From assembly GCA_036675505.1 (NCBI GenBank), contig JAKFEW010000106.1, forward strand, positions 1-17,798: a stretch of 17,798 bases of DNA, read 5' to 3'. This document shows positions 6,791 to 13,834 of this stretch, in pieces. The DNA comes from JAKFEW01 sp036675505. GTDB taxonomy: Bacteria; Cyanobacteriota; Sericytochromatia; S15B-MN24; JAQBPE01. The notes under the pieces were generated by a model, which saw nothing but the letters and a program-made list of their open reading frames with translations, was not told the origin of the DNA and did no database searches. Numbering within the stretch: position 1 is the stretch's first letter; each line of letters starts with the position of its first letter. A program made the translations under genes and the position numbers.

Positions 6791-6802
6791 TGATCAGGAT
6801 CA
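6791..6802. promoter_or_regulatory. short palindrome in the cupin/lipoprotein divergent spacer
   Basis: TGATCAGGATCA has 5-base arms (TGATC and GATCA) that are inverted repeats around AG. It lies in the 156-base spacer between the divergent cupin gene and the lipoprotein gene, where an operator could sit. A 10-bp match by chance is quite possible. Confidence 0.2.
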
Positions 6803-6874
6803 CATGGCGGGTGGACCTTTGCTCATAGGTCGTCGCGGTGAGATCCGGCATAGTCGTCCTGGAGGGACTGGTGC

Positions 6875-8290
6875 GTGGTCCGTTTCGATTCGCTCCGACG
6901 CTCGCTGGGGCTGGTTGTGGGAGCGACCGCCGTCTTCGCCTGCCAGACGGTCGCTCCCGAAGGGGAGCGCCTCCCGATGATCACGGCGGGGAGCACGCTG
7001 AGCATCGGGACCCCCCCGCCGATCGCATCGCCGGTCCCCGGTGGCCAGGTCACGCCGCGAGTGCCCGGAGGCCGCTTCACGCCGCCAGGGCCCTTTTTGC
7101 CGCCATCACCGACGACGTCGGTTCCCCCTCCGTCGGGGCCCACGCTTGCGCTCGCCCCCCAGACGCCGTGTCTCGGTGCCCCCGTGACGCTCGTGGGGCG
7201 TGGCTTACCCGCGGCGCGTCGGGCCACCGCGTGGCTCCTCCCAGGGTATCGTCAGATCCCGGAAGACGCCTGGGGTGATGCGACCTCGCCACCTGCCCAT
7301 GCTGTCCAGGTCGGCGACGCGGTGGTCGACGTCCAGGGCGAAGTACATATTTCCTTCGTGGCGGAACACCGCATGGGTCCGACGACAAGCGGGGGTGACC
7401 TCGTGCTTTCGCCCGGGGAGTCCCCCTCATTGCGTTTGATCGTGGACGCCCCGGCCGAGCCGGTGGTCGTTTGGGGTGAGATGTCGTTCGGATCCTCGGG
7501 CGAAGGATGCCCGCCGGTCCAGATGCCTGCGCGCCCTCGCGTGAGCATGGAGCCCGCCTTTCCTTGCGCAGGCGATCAAGTCACCGTGGCGGGCGAGGGC
7601 TTCGCGGGTGCCGAGGCGATCATCGAGTGGAAGAGCACCCGCAACCGCTTCGGCGAGGGTGACGTCGTCCGTCGGACCGCGAGGGTCGACGGCACGGGGC
7701 GTTGGCAGCTCACCTTCGGCCTGGACGACGCCAAGCTGCCGGATGGCCGCCCGTTCTTCGTGCCGGACGCGCACATCATCGGCCATGTGTTCGATCTGGG
7801 CACGCATCGGCGCGTCGATCTCGCCGTGCCGGTCTGCAACACCGCCCTGCGTGATGCCTTGGCTGCCCGTTCGGTGGCGTTCGAGGTGGGGCCACGGGGC
7901 TGGATGGAGCCCCCACCCGACGACGGTCCGCCGCTCGAGGCCCTGGTCTTCGGCTCCAGCCAGGAGCGCGACGAAATCCTGGCGCGATTCCGGATGGCCG
8001 CCGAGTTTCGGGAGCAGCTCCTGGCCCGGGACCTGACTCAGGGGCGAGGTGTGCTGGTGGTCGCCAGGCGCGAGGATTTCGCGATGGTGGAGGTGGTGGG
8101 GGTCGAGGACGCCGGCGATTCCTGGCTCATCCACACCGTGGCGTGGCGGAACTTCGGGCCAGGTTGGAGCGGCACCACCTTTCATTACGTCTCGCTGCCG
8201 CGGTCGACCAGGCCCATTCGTTTCGCGCCGATCGCGACGGGGCGCCAGGAACACCGGCCGTTGCTACTGCCGGACGCCGGCGCTTTCTGA
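6875..8290 (+). CDS. lipoprotein with two related Cys-bearing domains, unknown function
   Basis: A 471-aa predicted lipoprotein. GTG 6875 follows GGAGG (6861-6865). A basic stretch (RFDSLRRS) and hydrophobic core lead to the lipobox VFAC with Cys23. A Pro/Gly-rich linker runs to about residue 90. Two related beta-rich units follow. The first starts TPCLGAPVTLVGRGLP (98-113) and the second FPCAGDQVTVAGEGF (229-243). Each opens with a PCxGxxVTxxGxG signature reminiscent of IPT/TIG or Ig-like folds, and each unit ends near a second cysteine (Cys212, Cys321), suggesting one disulfide per unit. Residues 322-471 form a different domain, with an acidic/aromatic segment and a terminal beta pattern. 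I do not recognise this family. It probably sits in the outer membrane or periplasm. The stop is 11 bases from the end of the convergent SMI1/KNR4-like gene. Confidence 0.85.
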   Translation: MVRFDSLRRSLGLVVGATAVFACQTVAPEGERLPMITAGSTLSIGTPPPIASPVPGGQVTPRVPGGRFTPPGPFLPPSPTTSVPPPSGPTLALAPQTPCLGAPVTLVGRGLPAARRATAWLLPGYRQIPEDAWGDATSPPAHAVQVGDAVVDVQGEVHISFVAEHRMGPTTSGGDLVLSPGESPSLRLIVDAPAEPVVVWGEMSFGSSGEGCPPVQMPARPRVSMEPAFPCAGDQVTVAGEGFAGAEAIIEWKSTRNRFGEGDVVRRTARVDGTGRWQLTFGLDDAKLPDGRPFFVPDAHIIGHVFDLGTHRRVDLAVPVCNTALRDALAARSVAFEVGPRGWMEPPPDDGPPLEALVFGSSQERDEILARFRMAAEFREQLLARDLTQGRGVLVVARREDFAMVEVVGVEDAGDSWLIHTVAWRNFGPGWSGTTFHYVSLPRSTRPIRFAPIATGRQEHRPLLLPDAGAF

Positions 8291-8301
8291 GGATACCCGC
8301 T

Positions 8302-8826
8302 TCAGGCGCCCTTGCGCCCGTACCGCGTCGCGAGCGACGGGTGGGCGGCCGCGGCGCGTTTCACCACCCGCGCGGCCTGCGTCGCGGGCTTGAGCTCGAA
8401 GCAATCGGCCAGCCATTTGACGAAATCGGCATGCGCCGGCGAGTGCTTGCGCGGGCGGTCCGCCTCGTCGTAGAAGAGGCCCAGGTCCGTCACGTCGAGC
8501 GCGAGCAGGCTCAGGAATTCCTCGAGCGAGGCTGCGATCACCGTGCTCCCGCTGTGCCCGGCGCTCAGGTACACGATCGGCGCGTCGGCCGGCGTGCGGC
8601 CGTCGTAGAGCCAGAAGCCGTACTGCGAGCCGTCGGCGTCGCGGCCGAAGAGCGCGAACTCGTGCGCGTGCTCCGGGCCGCCGAGCCATGCCGTGGCGTC
8701 TTCCGGGCCGAGCTTGAAGCGGCCGCTGAAGTAGCCCTTGGCGTCCGCGCCGAACTCGCCGAGGTCGTCGAGGAGCTGGGGAACGGGGTGCTGGCCGAAG
8801 GCGGGACGGAAATCGGGGCGGGCCAT
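8302..8826 (-). CDS. SMI1/KNR4 (SUKH)-like protein
   Basis: A 174-aa soluble protein. The middle segment, with DADGSQYGFWLYDGR (about 67-81), IVYLSAGHSG and IAASLEEFLSLLA, has the pattern of SMI1/KNR4-fold (SUKH) proteins: a beta pair for 'residue-by-residue surface' followed by a helix. Eukaryotic members act in cell-wall signalling, and many bacterial ones are immunity proteins to contact-dependent toxins, but no toxin gene adjoins this one. AGGAGG lies six bases before ATG 8826, fixing the start. A minus-strand TATGTT (8862-8867) upstream is a plausible -10 box. It is divergent from the channel gene and convergent with the lipoprotein gene. Family assignment is moderate. Confidence 0.75.
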   Translation of the reverse strand: MARPDFRPAFGQHPVPQLLDDLGEFGADAKGYFSGRFKLGPEDATAWLGGPEHAHEFALFGRDADGSQYGFWLYDGRTPADAPIVYLSAGHSGSTVIAASLEEFLSLLALDVTDLGLFYDEADRPRKHSPAHADFVKWLADCFELKPATQAARVVKRAAAAHPSLATRYGRKGA

Positions 8827-8861
8827 GCGGGCCTCCTGGCAGGGGCGGTCGGGGTGCTCCG

Positions 8862-8867
8862 AACATA
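8862..8867 (-). promoter_or_regulatory. possible -10 box of the SMI1/KNR4-like gene
   Basis: TATGTT on the minus strand lies about 35 bases before the start, in the spacer shared with the divergent channel gene. The -35 box would be a poor TCGACC at an 18-base distance. Confidence 0.3.
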
Positions 8868-8907
8868 CCCGCCGCGCGGTGCGTCGGTCGAGACAGATGA
8901 GCTTGCC

Positions 8908-8936
8908 TTGTCCGTGTGCGGCTCGGTGCCTATGAT
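8908..8936 (+). promoter_or_regulatory. sigma70-like promoter of the channel gene
   Basis: TTGTCC (8908-8913) and TATGAT (8931-8936) are separated by exactly 17 bases. The predicted start near 8943 leaves a very short leader that still contains GGAG (8947-8950) before ATG 8957. It runs divergently from the SMI1/KNR4-like promoter. Confidence 0.5.
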
Positions 8937-8956
8937 CCGGGCAGGTGGAGTCCAGC

Positions 8957-9802
8957 ATGGCAGGTACGGGCTTGGAACCAGAAGTGCGCGTCGACCGGAT
9001 CGGCCGGGCGCTGGACGTGACCATGGCGCTGCTGGCCGTGGGCATGTTGGGGATCGCCCTGGTGGACCTCGCGATCGCCCCCGACGCCCCCGTCCGGCGC
9101 TGGCTCGACCTCGCGACCTGGGTGATCTGGGGCGCGTTCGCGCTCGAGTTCGGCGTGAAGATCGCGCTCGCCGGGGACCGGCTGCATTATTTGCAGACCC
9201 ACTGGTTCGACGTGCTGGTCGTGCTCCTGCCGATGTTCAGGGTCTTCCAGGCGCTGACGGTCATGTCGATGATCCCGGCGCTGCCGTTGCCGTTCCTCCA
9301 GCTCACGGCCTTCATGGGGCGGGGCATGCAGGGGCTGTGGTGGTTCTTGCGCATCTACCAGATCGGCTACCTGATCGGCCTGACGGCGATCGTCACGGTG
9401 GCCGGCGCGCTGGCGGTCTCGATGCTCGAGCGGGGCGAGCCCGCGAGCCAGGTTCGCACCTTCGGCGACGCGCTCTGGTGGAGCGCCGCGCTCATGACCA
9501 CGATCGGGTCGGAGCTCGCGCCGCGCACGCTGGGCGGCCGCGCGGTGGCGCTCGCCATGATGCTCTACGCGATGACCGTGGCCGTGTACCTCATTGGCGC
9601 CGTGTCGGCGCACCTCCTCGCGCGGTGGGCCGAGACGCCAGCGGGGGGATTGTCGGGGACGTCGCCTCTGGTCACGTTCGCCCCGCCCGTACCCGACGAA
9701 ATGGAAGAGGCCGGCGGGATGCGCAAGCGAGCCGCGCGTGCGACACACCGCCTGCGTCAGGCCGTCGCGCGGAACAAGCACATGAGCTCGGCACAACCCT
9801 AG
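8957..9802 (+). CDS. voltage-gated-type ion channel (K+ channel-like) with atypical filter
   Basis: A 281-aa membrane protein of the voltage-gated ion-channel superfamily. Hydrophobic segments run at about 18-40, 48-70, 85-105 and 130-150. A re-entrant pore loop (WWSAALMTTIGSELAP, about 174-189) and a last helix (about 195-220) follow. The pore loop aligns with the K+ channel pattern, but the filter reads TIGSE where canonical channels have TVGYGD. The segment at the S4 position has few arginines, so voltage sensing may be weak. A charged C-terminal tail is cytoplasmic and has no RCK/TrkA domain. ATG 8957 follows GGAG by six bases; GTG 8945 is an alternative start. Ion selectivity is uncertain. 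Similar bacterial proteins with TTxGS-type filters are known only as predicted ion transporters. Confidence 0.85.
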   Translation: MAGTGLEPEVRVDRIGRALDVTMALLAVGMLGIALVDLAIAPDAPVRRWLDLATWVIWGAFALEFGVKIALAGDRLHYLQTHWFDVLVVLLPMFRVFQALTVMSMIPALPLPFLQLTAFMGRGMQGLWWFLRIYQIGYLIGLTAIVTVAGALAVSMLERGEPASQVRTFGDALWWSAALMTTIGSELAPRTLGGRAVALAMMLYAMTVAVYLIGAVSAHLLARWAETPAGGLSGTSPLVTFAPPVPDEMEEAGGMRKRAARATHRLRQAVARNKHMSSAQP

Positions 9803-10283
9803 GCCGCGGCAGCGCGCGCCTGGTCCGAAACGCTTCCTCGTCGCGCTGATCGCCGGCTCTCCCGTGATACGGTGAGAACAGCGAGTGCCTGCATCGGCGG
9901 GCGAGAGGGTGACGACTCCGCTCGGTAAACCGAGCGGCTTCTGCATCAACGCCTGCGGCAACCCGCTACGTTGGCGATGCAAGGCCCCGTCCGGGCCGTG
10001 AGAGCTTGGCTCTCGGGTTGATCCTATACGAGGACACCCAACGAATTTTACGTGGCACGGGTATTCGGTGCCACAACCGCCTATTCATTCTACTGTCAAG
10101 GATCGGGCCTCTTGCGAGGCACCGCCAGCAATTTAAGCTCGACGGCATGTCCAAGGTAGCACATCGAACATTAGTTCGCAAGAAAGGAGGAAGGCGAGGT
10201 TTTCGGCGGATCGCACAGCGGGCCACCGTCCGCACGGCGATTCCCCAGCCAGCTAACGCAGGCAGTCCCCTCGCCGTAAATCT
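9803..10283. other. hairpin-rich intergenic region, candidate structured RNA
   Basis: This 481-base stretch has no convincing gene, and its right half is visibly less GC-rich than its flanks. It holds a chain of compact inverted repeats. An 8-bp perfect stem has a TAAA tetraloop (9918-9937). A bulged 8-bp stem (9943-9953 with 9973-9980) encloses a 4-bp hairpin (9955-9966). Others are a 5-bp stem (9983-9997), a 6-bp stem (10000-10014), a 7-bp stem (10052-10074), a 5-bp tetraloop hairpin (10107-10120) and another (10165-10178). CAACCC (9959-9964) can also pair with GGGTTG (10015-10020), enclosing the two stems between. An AAAGGAGG (10183-10190) has no start codon at usable distance. No stem is followed by a T run. 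It matches no riboswitch, tRNA or ribozyme consensus I know. Confidence 0.4.
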
Positions 10284-10511
10284 ATGGAAGTGAACGAGAA
10301 TGCGGCGCTGCTCGAAGCGACGCTGCGCATCCTGCTGTTCGTGGTCGCGCTGATGGCGGTCGTCTGGCTCACGGCGCGGGCCGTCGCCGCGCGGCGCCAC
10401 ACCTTCGAGTCCAGCGAGCCTGCGCATGAGCGCGAGGAGTGCACCGAGGAGTTCCGCATGATCCCGACGGATGTGGTGCCGGACGACGAGCCGCCGCGTC
10501 CTTTCCCCTGA
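10284..10511 (+). CDS. small single-pass membrane protein
   Basis: A 75-aa protein with one hydrophobic helix (ILLFVVALMAVVWLTA, about 17-32) followed by a basic stretch (ARAVAARRH), which predicts an N-out/C-in single-pass topology. The rest is acidic and Pro-rich (SSEPAHEREECTEE, then DDEPPRPFP). Third codon positions are strongly G/C, as in its neighbours, which supports real coding. No clear ribosome site precedes ATG 10284. The family is not recognised and no function is proposed. It converges with the lipoprotein gene whose stop is at 10538. Confidence 0.55.
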   Translation: MEVNENAALLEATLRILLFVVALMAVVWLTARAVAARRHTFESSEPAHEREECTEEFRMIPTDVVPDDEPPRPFP

Positions 10512-10537
10512 ACCCGTCCTCGCACGGGAGCCGGTGG

Positions 10538-12349
10538 TCACATTTTGCCAGTGGCGGTGCTGTCAGCGGCGCGGATGCGGTTCCCGGCGGGGTCCTGTAG
10601 ACCCTCGACTTGAACCTTGAGGGCTGACAGCGCGCCATCGAAGATGAGTGCCCGGTTGAAGACGTACATGTAGAGATGGGCGGGATCGTCCGGGTCTATC
10701 TCGATCGTGATGCGCCCGTCGTCTTGCCCTGCCACCAGCTCCGCGCGGCGCTTCTGGCTGAGGTTAGCGCGCAAGAACCGGAAAGCCCTGCCGCGATCGG
10801 CGAGTTCCGCGCCGAAGCGCGTAGCTGTGAGCGTGGCGTCGTAGGCCCGCACGGCCGGGCCGTCCGAGAGATCGGTGCTCGCGGCGTCATCGATGTCCTC
10901 GCCGACGGCGAACGAAAACAGGGCCAGCGGGTCGGCCTCGGCGCCCTCGCTCACGTCGGCGCCCGGGGTATCCGGCGCTTCGGTGTCGACGAATCGCAGG
11001 TTGGGTGAGCTATGGCCGCGCGTCCGGCCGTTGTAGGCGGCCATCGGCTCGCTGAACCGCAGCGCGATCCGGCTATCTTTGCCGATCGTTTCGTACGTCA
11101 CGCCCAGCAGCTTAGGCGGCATCTCGTCGCGGGCGACGTCGAAGGCCGACACCATCCGGTGGGTGGCCGCCCAGCGGACGTCCGCGCGCCTGGCATCCGA
11201 CGGCAGCGAAGGATCCACGCGCCTGATCGTGTTGTGGATCAGAAAGCCGGGGTCCGGGTAACGATCCGGACTGTTCGTGCGGTCGGTGCCCAGTTGGTTG
11301 CGCTCGCCGTCCCGGATTTGCGGGTTCAGCTCGTTACCAGCCACGAGGCCGAATTGGTAGCGAGCCGAGCCGTTCTCGGCGGCGATCAGCGGGGCTCGGA
11401 AGGTCAGGGTCGCCGCGAGGCCGGCGGCGTCCCAGGTGACGGTGGCGCGGGTGCGCGCGTCGCGCATGAAGGCGACGTCTTCAGCCAAGGCGTAAGCCCA
11501 GGTTCCGCCATCGGCAGGGTCGATGCGGTAGTCCGTCTGGCTGCCGGCTTCGCTCGGGTTTCCATCCGAGATTCGCGAGAGATCGCGGTACGATGCCTCG
11601 CCAATCGGTGCGCCCGCCGCGTCGAGCGGCCCGGGCGCGGCCTCGCGGTTGCCGGGGAAGATTCGGATGGCTTCGCTGAATCGCTGCTGGTTCTTCGCGT
11701 CGAGCGGCTCGCTCAGCTTGATGGCATAAGTCAGGCTGCGTGAGTCGACATCCCTGGCGTCGTGAACGGGCGCCGTCTCGACGATCTCGGGTCGGTCCGA
11801 GAGGAAGTAGGCGCCTCCCGCAGGGTCGTCTGAACTCACCTCGCCGCTCGCGCCGAAATTCACGACATTCCGCTGGCCGGTTCGCGTCTTTTCGAAGGAA
11901 CCGACGCGCCGGCGGGTGGTCCAGCTCTCCTTGGTGGCGAGAATCTCGACGTTCGCGCCTTCCGGCACGTTGTTGATGACCCACGAGCCAGCTTGCGAGG
12001 TGGCAGAGCCCCTGTAGGGTACCGAGGCGTCGAGCGATCTCACGGAAATGATCGCGCCGTCGACGGTCTCGCCTGTCTCGTCGTAGACCATTCCGGACAA
12101 GATCACGTTTGCTCCGCCCGGTGCGGACGCGGAGAACTCTGGCCAGGGGGTGTTATGCGGGAACGCAGACTTCAGCGGCGTCGGCGCGACCGAAGGGGCT
12201 GGAGTTGGCGCAGTGGACATCGGCGCCGAAGGAGCGGTCGACGGCGTAGGCGTCGGCTCCTGCGCCGTCGGCAAGGCCGTCGGAGCGGGCGTACAGGCGG
12301 CCAGGGCGCCCAACGAGCAGAGCGCCATCCCGGGCAAACGTGAATTCAT
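10538..12349 (-). CDS. lipoprotein with carboxypeptidase-regulatory and Ig-like domains
   Basis: A 603-aa predicted lipoprotein. The signal peptide ends in the lipobox LAAC with Cys19, followed by a Pro/Thr/Ser-rich linker (20-60). Residues about 82-150 (ILSGMVYDETGETVDGAIIS...) match the carboxypeptidase regulatory-like fold, with the usual G-x-V-x-D-x-x-G opening. Two regions resemble bacterial Ig-like (Big_5/SbsA) units: one opening PEIVETAPVHDARDVDSRS with KLSEPLDA, and one opening PPKLLGVTYETIGKDSR with RFSEPM. It ends with LQDPAGN, also typical of such units. These folds are adhesive or structural and carry no catalytic residues. GGAGG lies seven bases before ATG 12349. That ATG overlaps the stop of the JmjC gene (ATGA), so translation is probably coupled. 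Confidence 0.88.
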   Translation of the reverse strand: MNSRLPGMALCSLGALAACTPAPTALPTAQEPTPTPSTAPSAPMSTAPTPAPSVAPTPLKSAFPHNTPWPEFSASAPGGANVILSGMVYDETGETVDGAIISVRSLDASVPYRGSATSQAGSWVINNVPEGANVEILATKESWTTRRRVGSFEKTRTGQRNVVNFGASGEVSSDDPAGGAYFLSDRPEIVETAPVHDARDVDSRSLTYAIKLSEPLDAKNQQRFSEAIRIFPGNREAAPGPLDAAGAPIGEASYRDLSRISDGNPSEAGSQTDYRIDPADGGTWAYALAEDVAFMRDARTRATVTWDAAGLAATLTFRAPLIAAENGSARYQFGLVAGNELNPQIRDGERNQLGTDRTNSPDRYPDPGFLIHNTIRRVDPSLPSDARRADVRWAATHRMVSAFDVARDEMPPKLLGVTYETIGKDSRIALRFSEPMAAYNGRTRGHSSPNLRFVDTEAPDTPGADVSEGAEADPLALFSFAVGEDIDDAASTDLSDGPAVRAYDATLTATRFGAELADRGRAFRFLRANLSQKRRAELVAGQDDGRITIEIDPDDPAHLYMYVFNRALIFDGALSALKVQVEGLQDPAGNRIRAADSTATGKM

Positions 12350-13359
12350 TCACAGCCTCCTTCACAGCGCGCCATGGGCCGGATATCCTCAGGCCGCCTG
12401 AACTGGTCGAGCGTGACGGAGATGCTCACGTCCAGCGCCCGGGCCTGGTGCCACCAGTTCCAGGGAATGTAGAGCGCGTCCCCCGGCCCCAGCTCCACCG
12501 TGAGCACCTCGGCGTCGGCGAAATCCGGAAAGCATGCCAAATCTGGCGCTTCGAGGTCGAGTGGCGCGTAGTAGCCTTCTTCGTGGAGCACCAGCGCCAT
12601 CTCGCGGGGCTGGACCAGGTGGAAGACCTTGCGGCCGAGCACCTGGCAGAGCAGCACCGGGTGCGTGTCGCGGTGGAGCGGCGTGCGCGTGCCGGCCGGA
12701 CCGAACCACATCTGGCACCGGTCGGCGGTGAGGGTGGGCTCCACGACCGCCGGCATCGGCGCGAGGTCCGCCATGAGCGGCGCCAGTTCTGGCCGTGCGA
12801 GGTTGCGGTTGCTCGCGACCATGTAGAAATCGTTGCTCACGCCCACGGCCTCGACGCGGTCCGCGTACGCCGCCATGGCCATCTCGACCCAGTTCGTTTC
12901 CTGGTTCTGGTGGTAACGCGGATCGGCATCCCGCCCCGTCATCACCCGCACGCGCGCCTCGCCCACGCGGGCGCGGAAGTAGGCCGGCGACCAGGTGCCG
13001 AGCGCGGGCCAGGCGGCGAGCGCGTCGGGGAGCACCACTGGCGTGTTGGGGGCGACGTGTTCGCGGTAGAACGCCTCGACCGAGAGGTTCGCACGCCGCG
13101 GGATGCCCGGTGGCAGCCCGGTGTACACCGCGAGCTTGCGCGCCCGCGCGTCGAGCGATTGCGAGCGCGCCACCGCATGGGCGAGGCGCCTGGCGACGCG
13201 GTAGGCGGGGTGCGCCACCAGCGCGGCGAGCTCGGCCTGCACGGCCGTCGCGCTGAGGCCCTGGCCCGCCAGCACCTCGCAGAGGTGCTCCGGCGCCACC
13301 CCGCGCAACAGGTTCTCGGCGAGCCAGAGCCGCCAGTCCAGATCCTCGGTGGTCACCAT
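12346..13359 (-). CDS. JmjC/cupin_8-like Fe(II)/2-oxoglutarate oxygenase
   Basis: A 337-aa protein of the cupin_8/JmjC type, expected to be an Fe(II)- and 2-oxoglutarate-dependent hydroxylase. The metal triad is visible: HRD (His229, Asp231) and the distal His304 in NWWHQA. Lys244 in GRKVFHLVQP is a likely 2-oxoglutarate ligand. The double-stranded beta-helix occupies about 100-320. Residues 1-90 form a helical N-terminal region (WLAENLLRGVAPEHL) that accompanies several bacterial cupin-like proteins. The substrate is unknown. ATG 13359 is preferred because AAGGGGAGGG lies about eight bases upstream; ATG 13380 and 13482 are open but have no ribosome site. A minus-strand TAAGAT (13401-13406) is a possible -10 box. 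It is coupled by ATGA to the downstream lipoprotein. Confidence 0.9.
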   Translation of the reverse strand: MVTTEDLDWRLWLAENLLRGVAPEHLCEVLAGQGLSATAVQAELAALVAHPAYRVARRLAHAVARSQSLDARARKLAVYTGLPPGIPRRANLSVEAFYREHVAPNTPVVLPDALAAWPALGTWSPAYFRARVGEARVRVMTGRDADPRYHQNQETNWVEMAMAAYADRVEAVGVSNDFYMVASNRNLARPELAPLMADLAPMPAVVEPTLTADRCQMWFGPAGTRTPLHRDTHPVLLCQVLGRKVFHLVQPREMALVLHEEGYYAPLDLEAPDLACFPDFADAEVLTVELGPGDALYIPWNWWHQARALDVSISVTLDQFRRPEDIRPMARCEGGCE

Positions 13360-13400
13360 CCGTTGGGCCCTCCCCTTCATCGGCGCGAAGGTGGAGGTCC

Positions 13401-13406
13401 ATCTTA
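13401..13406 (-). promoter_or_regulatory. possible -10 box of the JmjC-lipoprotein operon
   Basis: TAAGAT on the minus strand lies 41 bases before ATG 13359. It sits in a locally AT-rich patch (TTTTACATAAGAT). No good -35 box is at 16-18 bases. It would serve both genes of the pair. Confidence 0.3.
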
Positions 13407-13453
13407 TGTAAAATCGTAGGAGGCCGGTGTGAGCGCGGGACGACCCGCCATGT

Positions 13454-13490
13454 GATTTCAGACGCGACGATCTCCTCGTCATTCGAAATC
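13454..13490. repeat. imperfect hairpin downstream of the toxin gene
   Basis: GATTTC (13454-13459) pairs with GAAATC (13485-13490), and inside it GACGA (13466-13470) pairs with TCGTC (13476-13480), with an asymmetric internal loop between. It lies 39 bases past the toxin stop. No T run follows on the minus strand, so termination is unproven. Confidence 0.3.
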
Positions 13491-13528
13491 AATACGCCTC
13501 GATTACGACACGCGAATTGACTGTATCC

Positions 13529-13834
13529 TCAATAGGCTTCGCGCCGATTCAGCACGTGAATGACGACAATGACCCCCTCGAGCGATAGTTCCCCCAGCTC
13601 GCTCTTATTCTCTCGAAACTCGACTTCATATCGGATGCGATAGCTGCCGACGCGCAGCCGGAACTGGTTTTCGAGACCCCTCAGCTTCTTGGTGTCCGAT
13701 TGAGCAGGCCGCCCATTTTCCGCCATTTCGGAAGTCAGGCGGTCAAGCGCATCGAGAACGCTTGCGACGGACTTGCGATCGAGCTTCTTCAACTCTCGCT
13801 CGGACGCCGGACGCAGTTCCCAGGACCAATTCAT
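13529..13834 (-). CDS. RelE/ParE-family toxin
   Basis: A 101-aa type II toxin of the RelE/ParE superfamily. The fold pattern is plain: WSWELRPASERELKKLDRK, two helices, then KKLRG (49-53), FRLRVGSYRIRYEV (58-71) and the final strand VIVVIHVLNRREAY. The basic residues in LRVGSYRIRYEV match positions used for RNA cleavage in RelE-like members, but ParE-like gyrase inhibition cannot be excluded from sequence. The start ATG at 13834 overlaps the antitoxin stop by four bases (ATGA), the usual coupling. Its base composition is visibly less GC-rich than neighbouring genes, which suggests horizontal acquisition. Confidence 0.92.
   Translation of the reverse strand: MNWSWELRPASERELKKLDRKSVASVLDALDRLTSEMAENGRPAQSDTKKLRGLENQFRLRVGSYRIRYEVEFRENKSELGELSLEGVIVVIHVLNRREAY

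Noticed and set aside
8143..9849. 568-codon plus-strand frame across three genes
   Set aside because: It overlaps the lipoprotein end, the SMI1/KNR4-like gene in antisense and the channel gene out of frame, all of which have better evidence.
9918..9937. 8-bp perfect hairpin as an intrinsic terminator
   Set aside because: Neither strand has a T run after it.
9943..10020. Cyclic-di-GMP-I (GEMM) riboswitch
   Set aside because: The order of paired blocks is loosely similar (CAACCC...ATGCAAGGCC...GGGTTG), but the conserved core ACGCAAAGCC and the tetraloop receptor sequence are missing, and no matching downstream gene is evident.
10052..10074. 7-bp hairpin next to AATTTTA as a terminator
   Set aside because: The T run precedes the stem on the plus strand and becomes an A run after it on the minus strand, which is the wrong arrangement on both.
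10183..10190. AAAGGAGG as the ribosome site of a gene
   Set aside because: No ATG, GTG or TTG lies within usable distance downstream.
10006..10293. 95-codon plus-strand frame in the hairpin-rich spacer, including a basic C-terminal part
   Set aside because: It has only a TTG start inside a hairpin, no ribosome site and no GC-rich third positions. It remains possible but is weaker than a structured-RNA reading.
9966..10541. 191-codon minus-strand frame opposite the small membrane protein
   Set aside because: His/Arg-rich antisense composition; the opposite strand has a clear transmembrane helix and coding-like codons.
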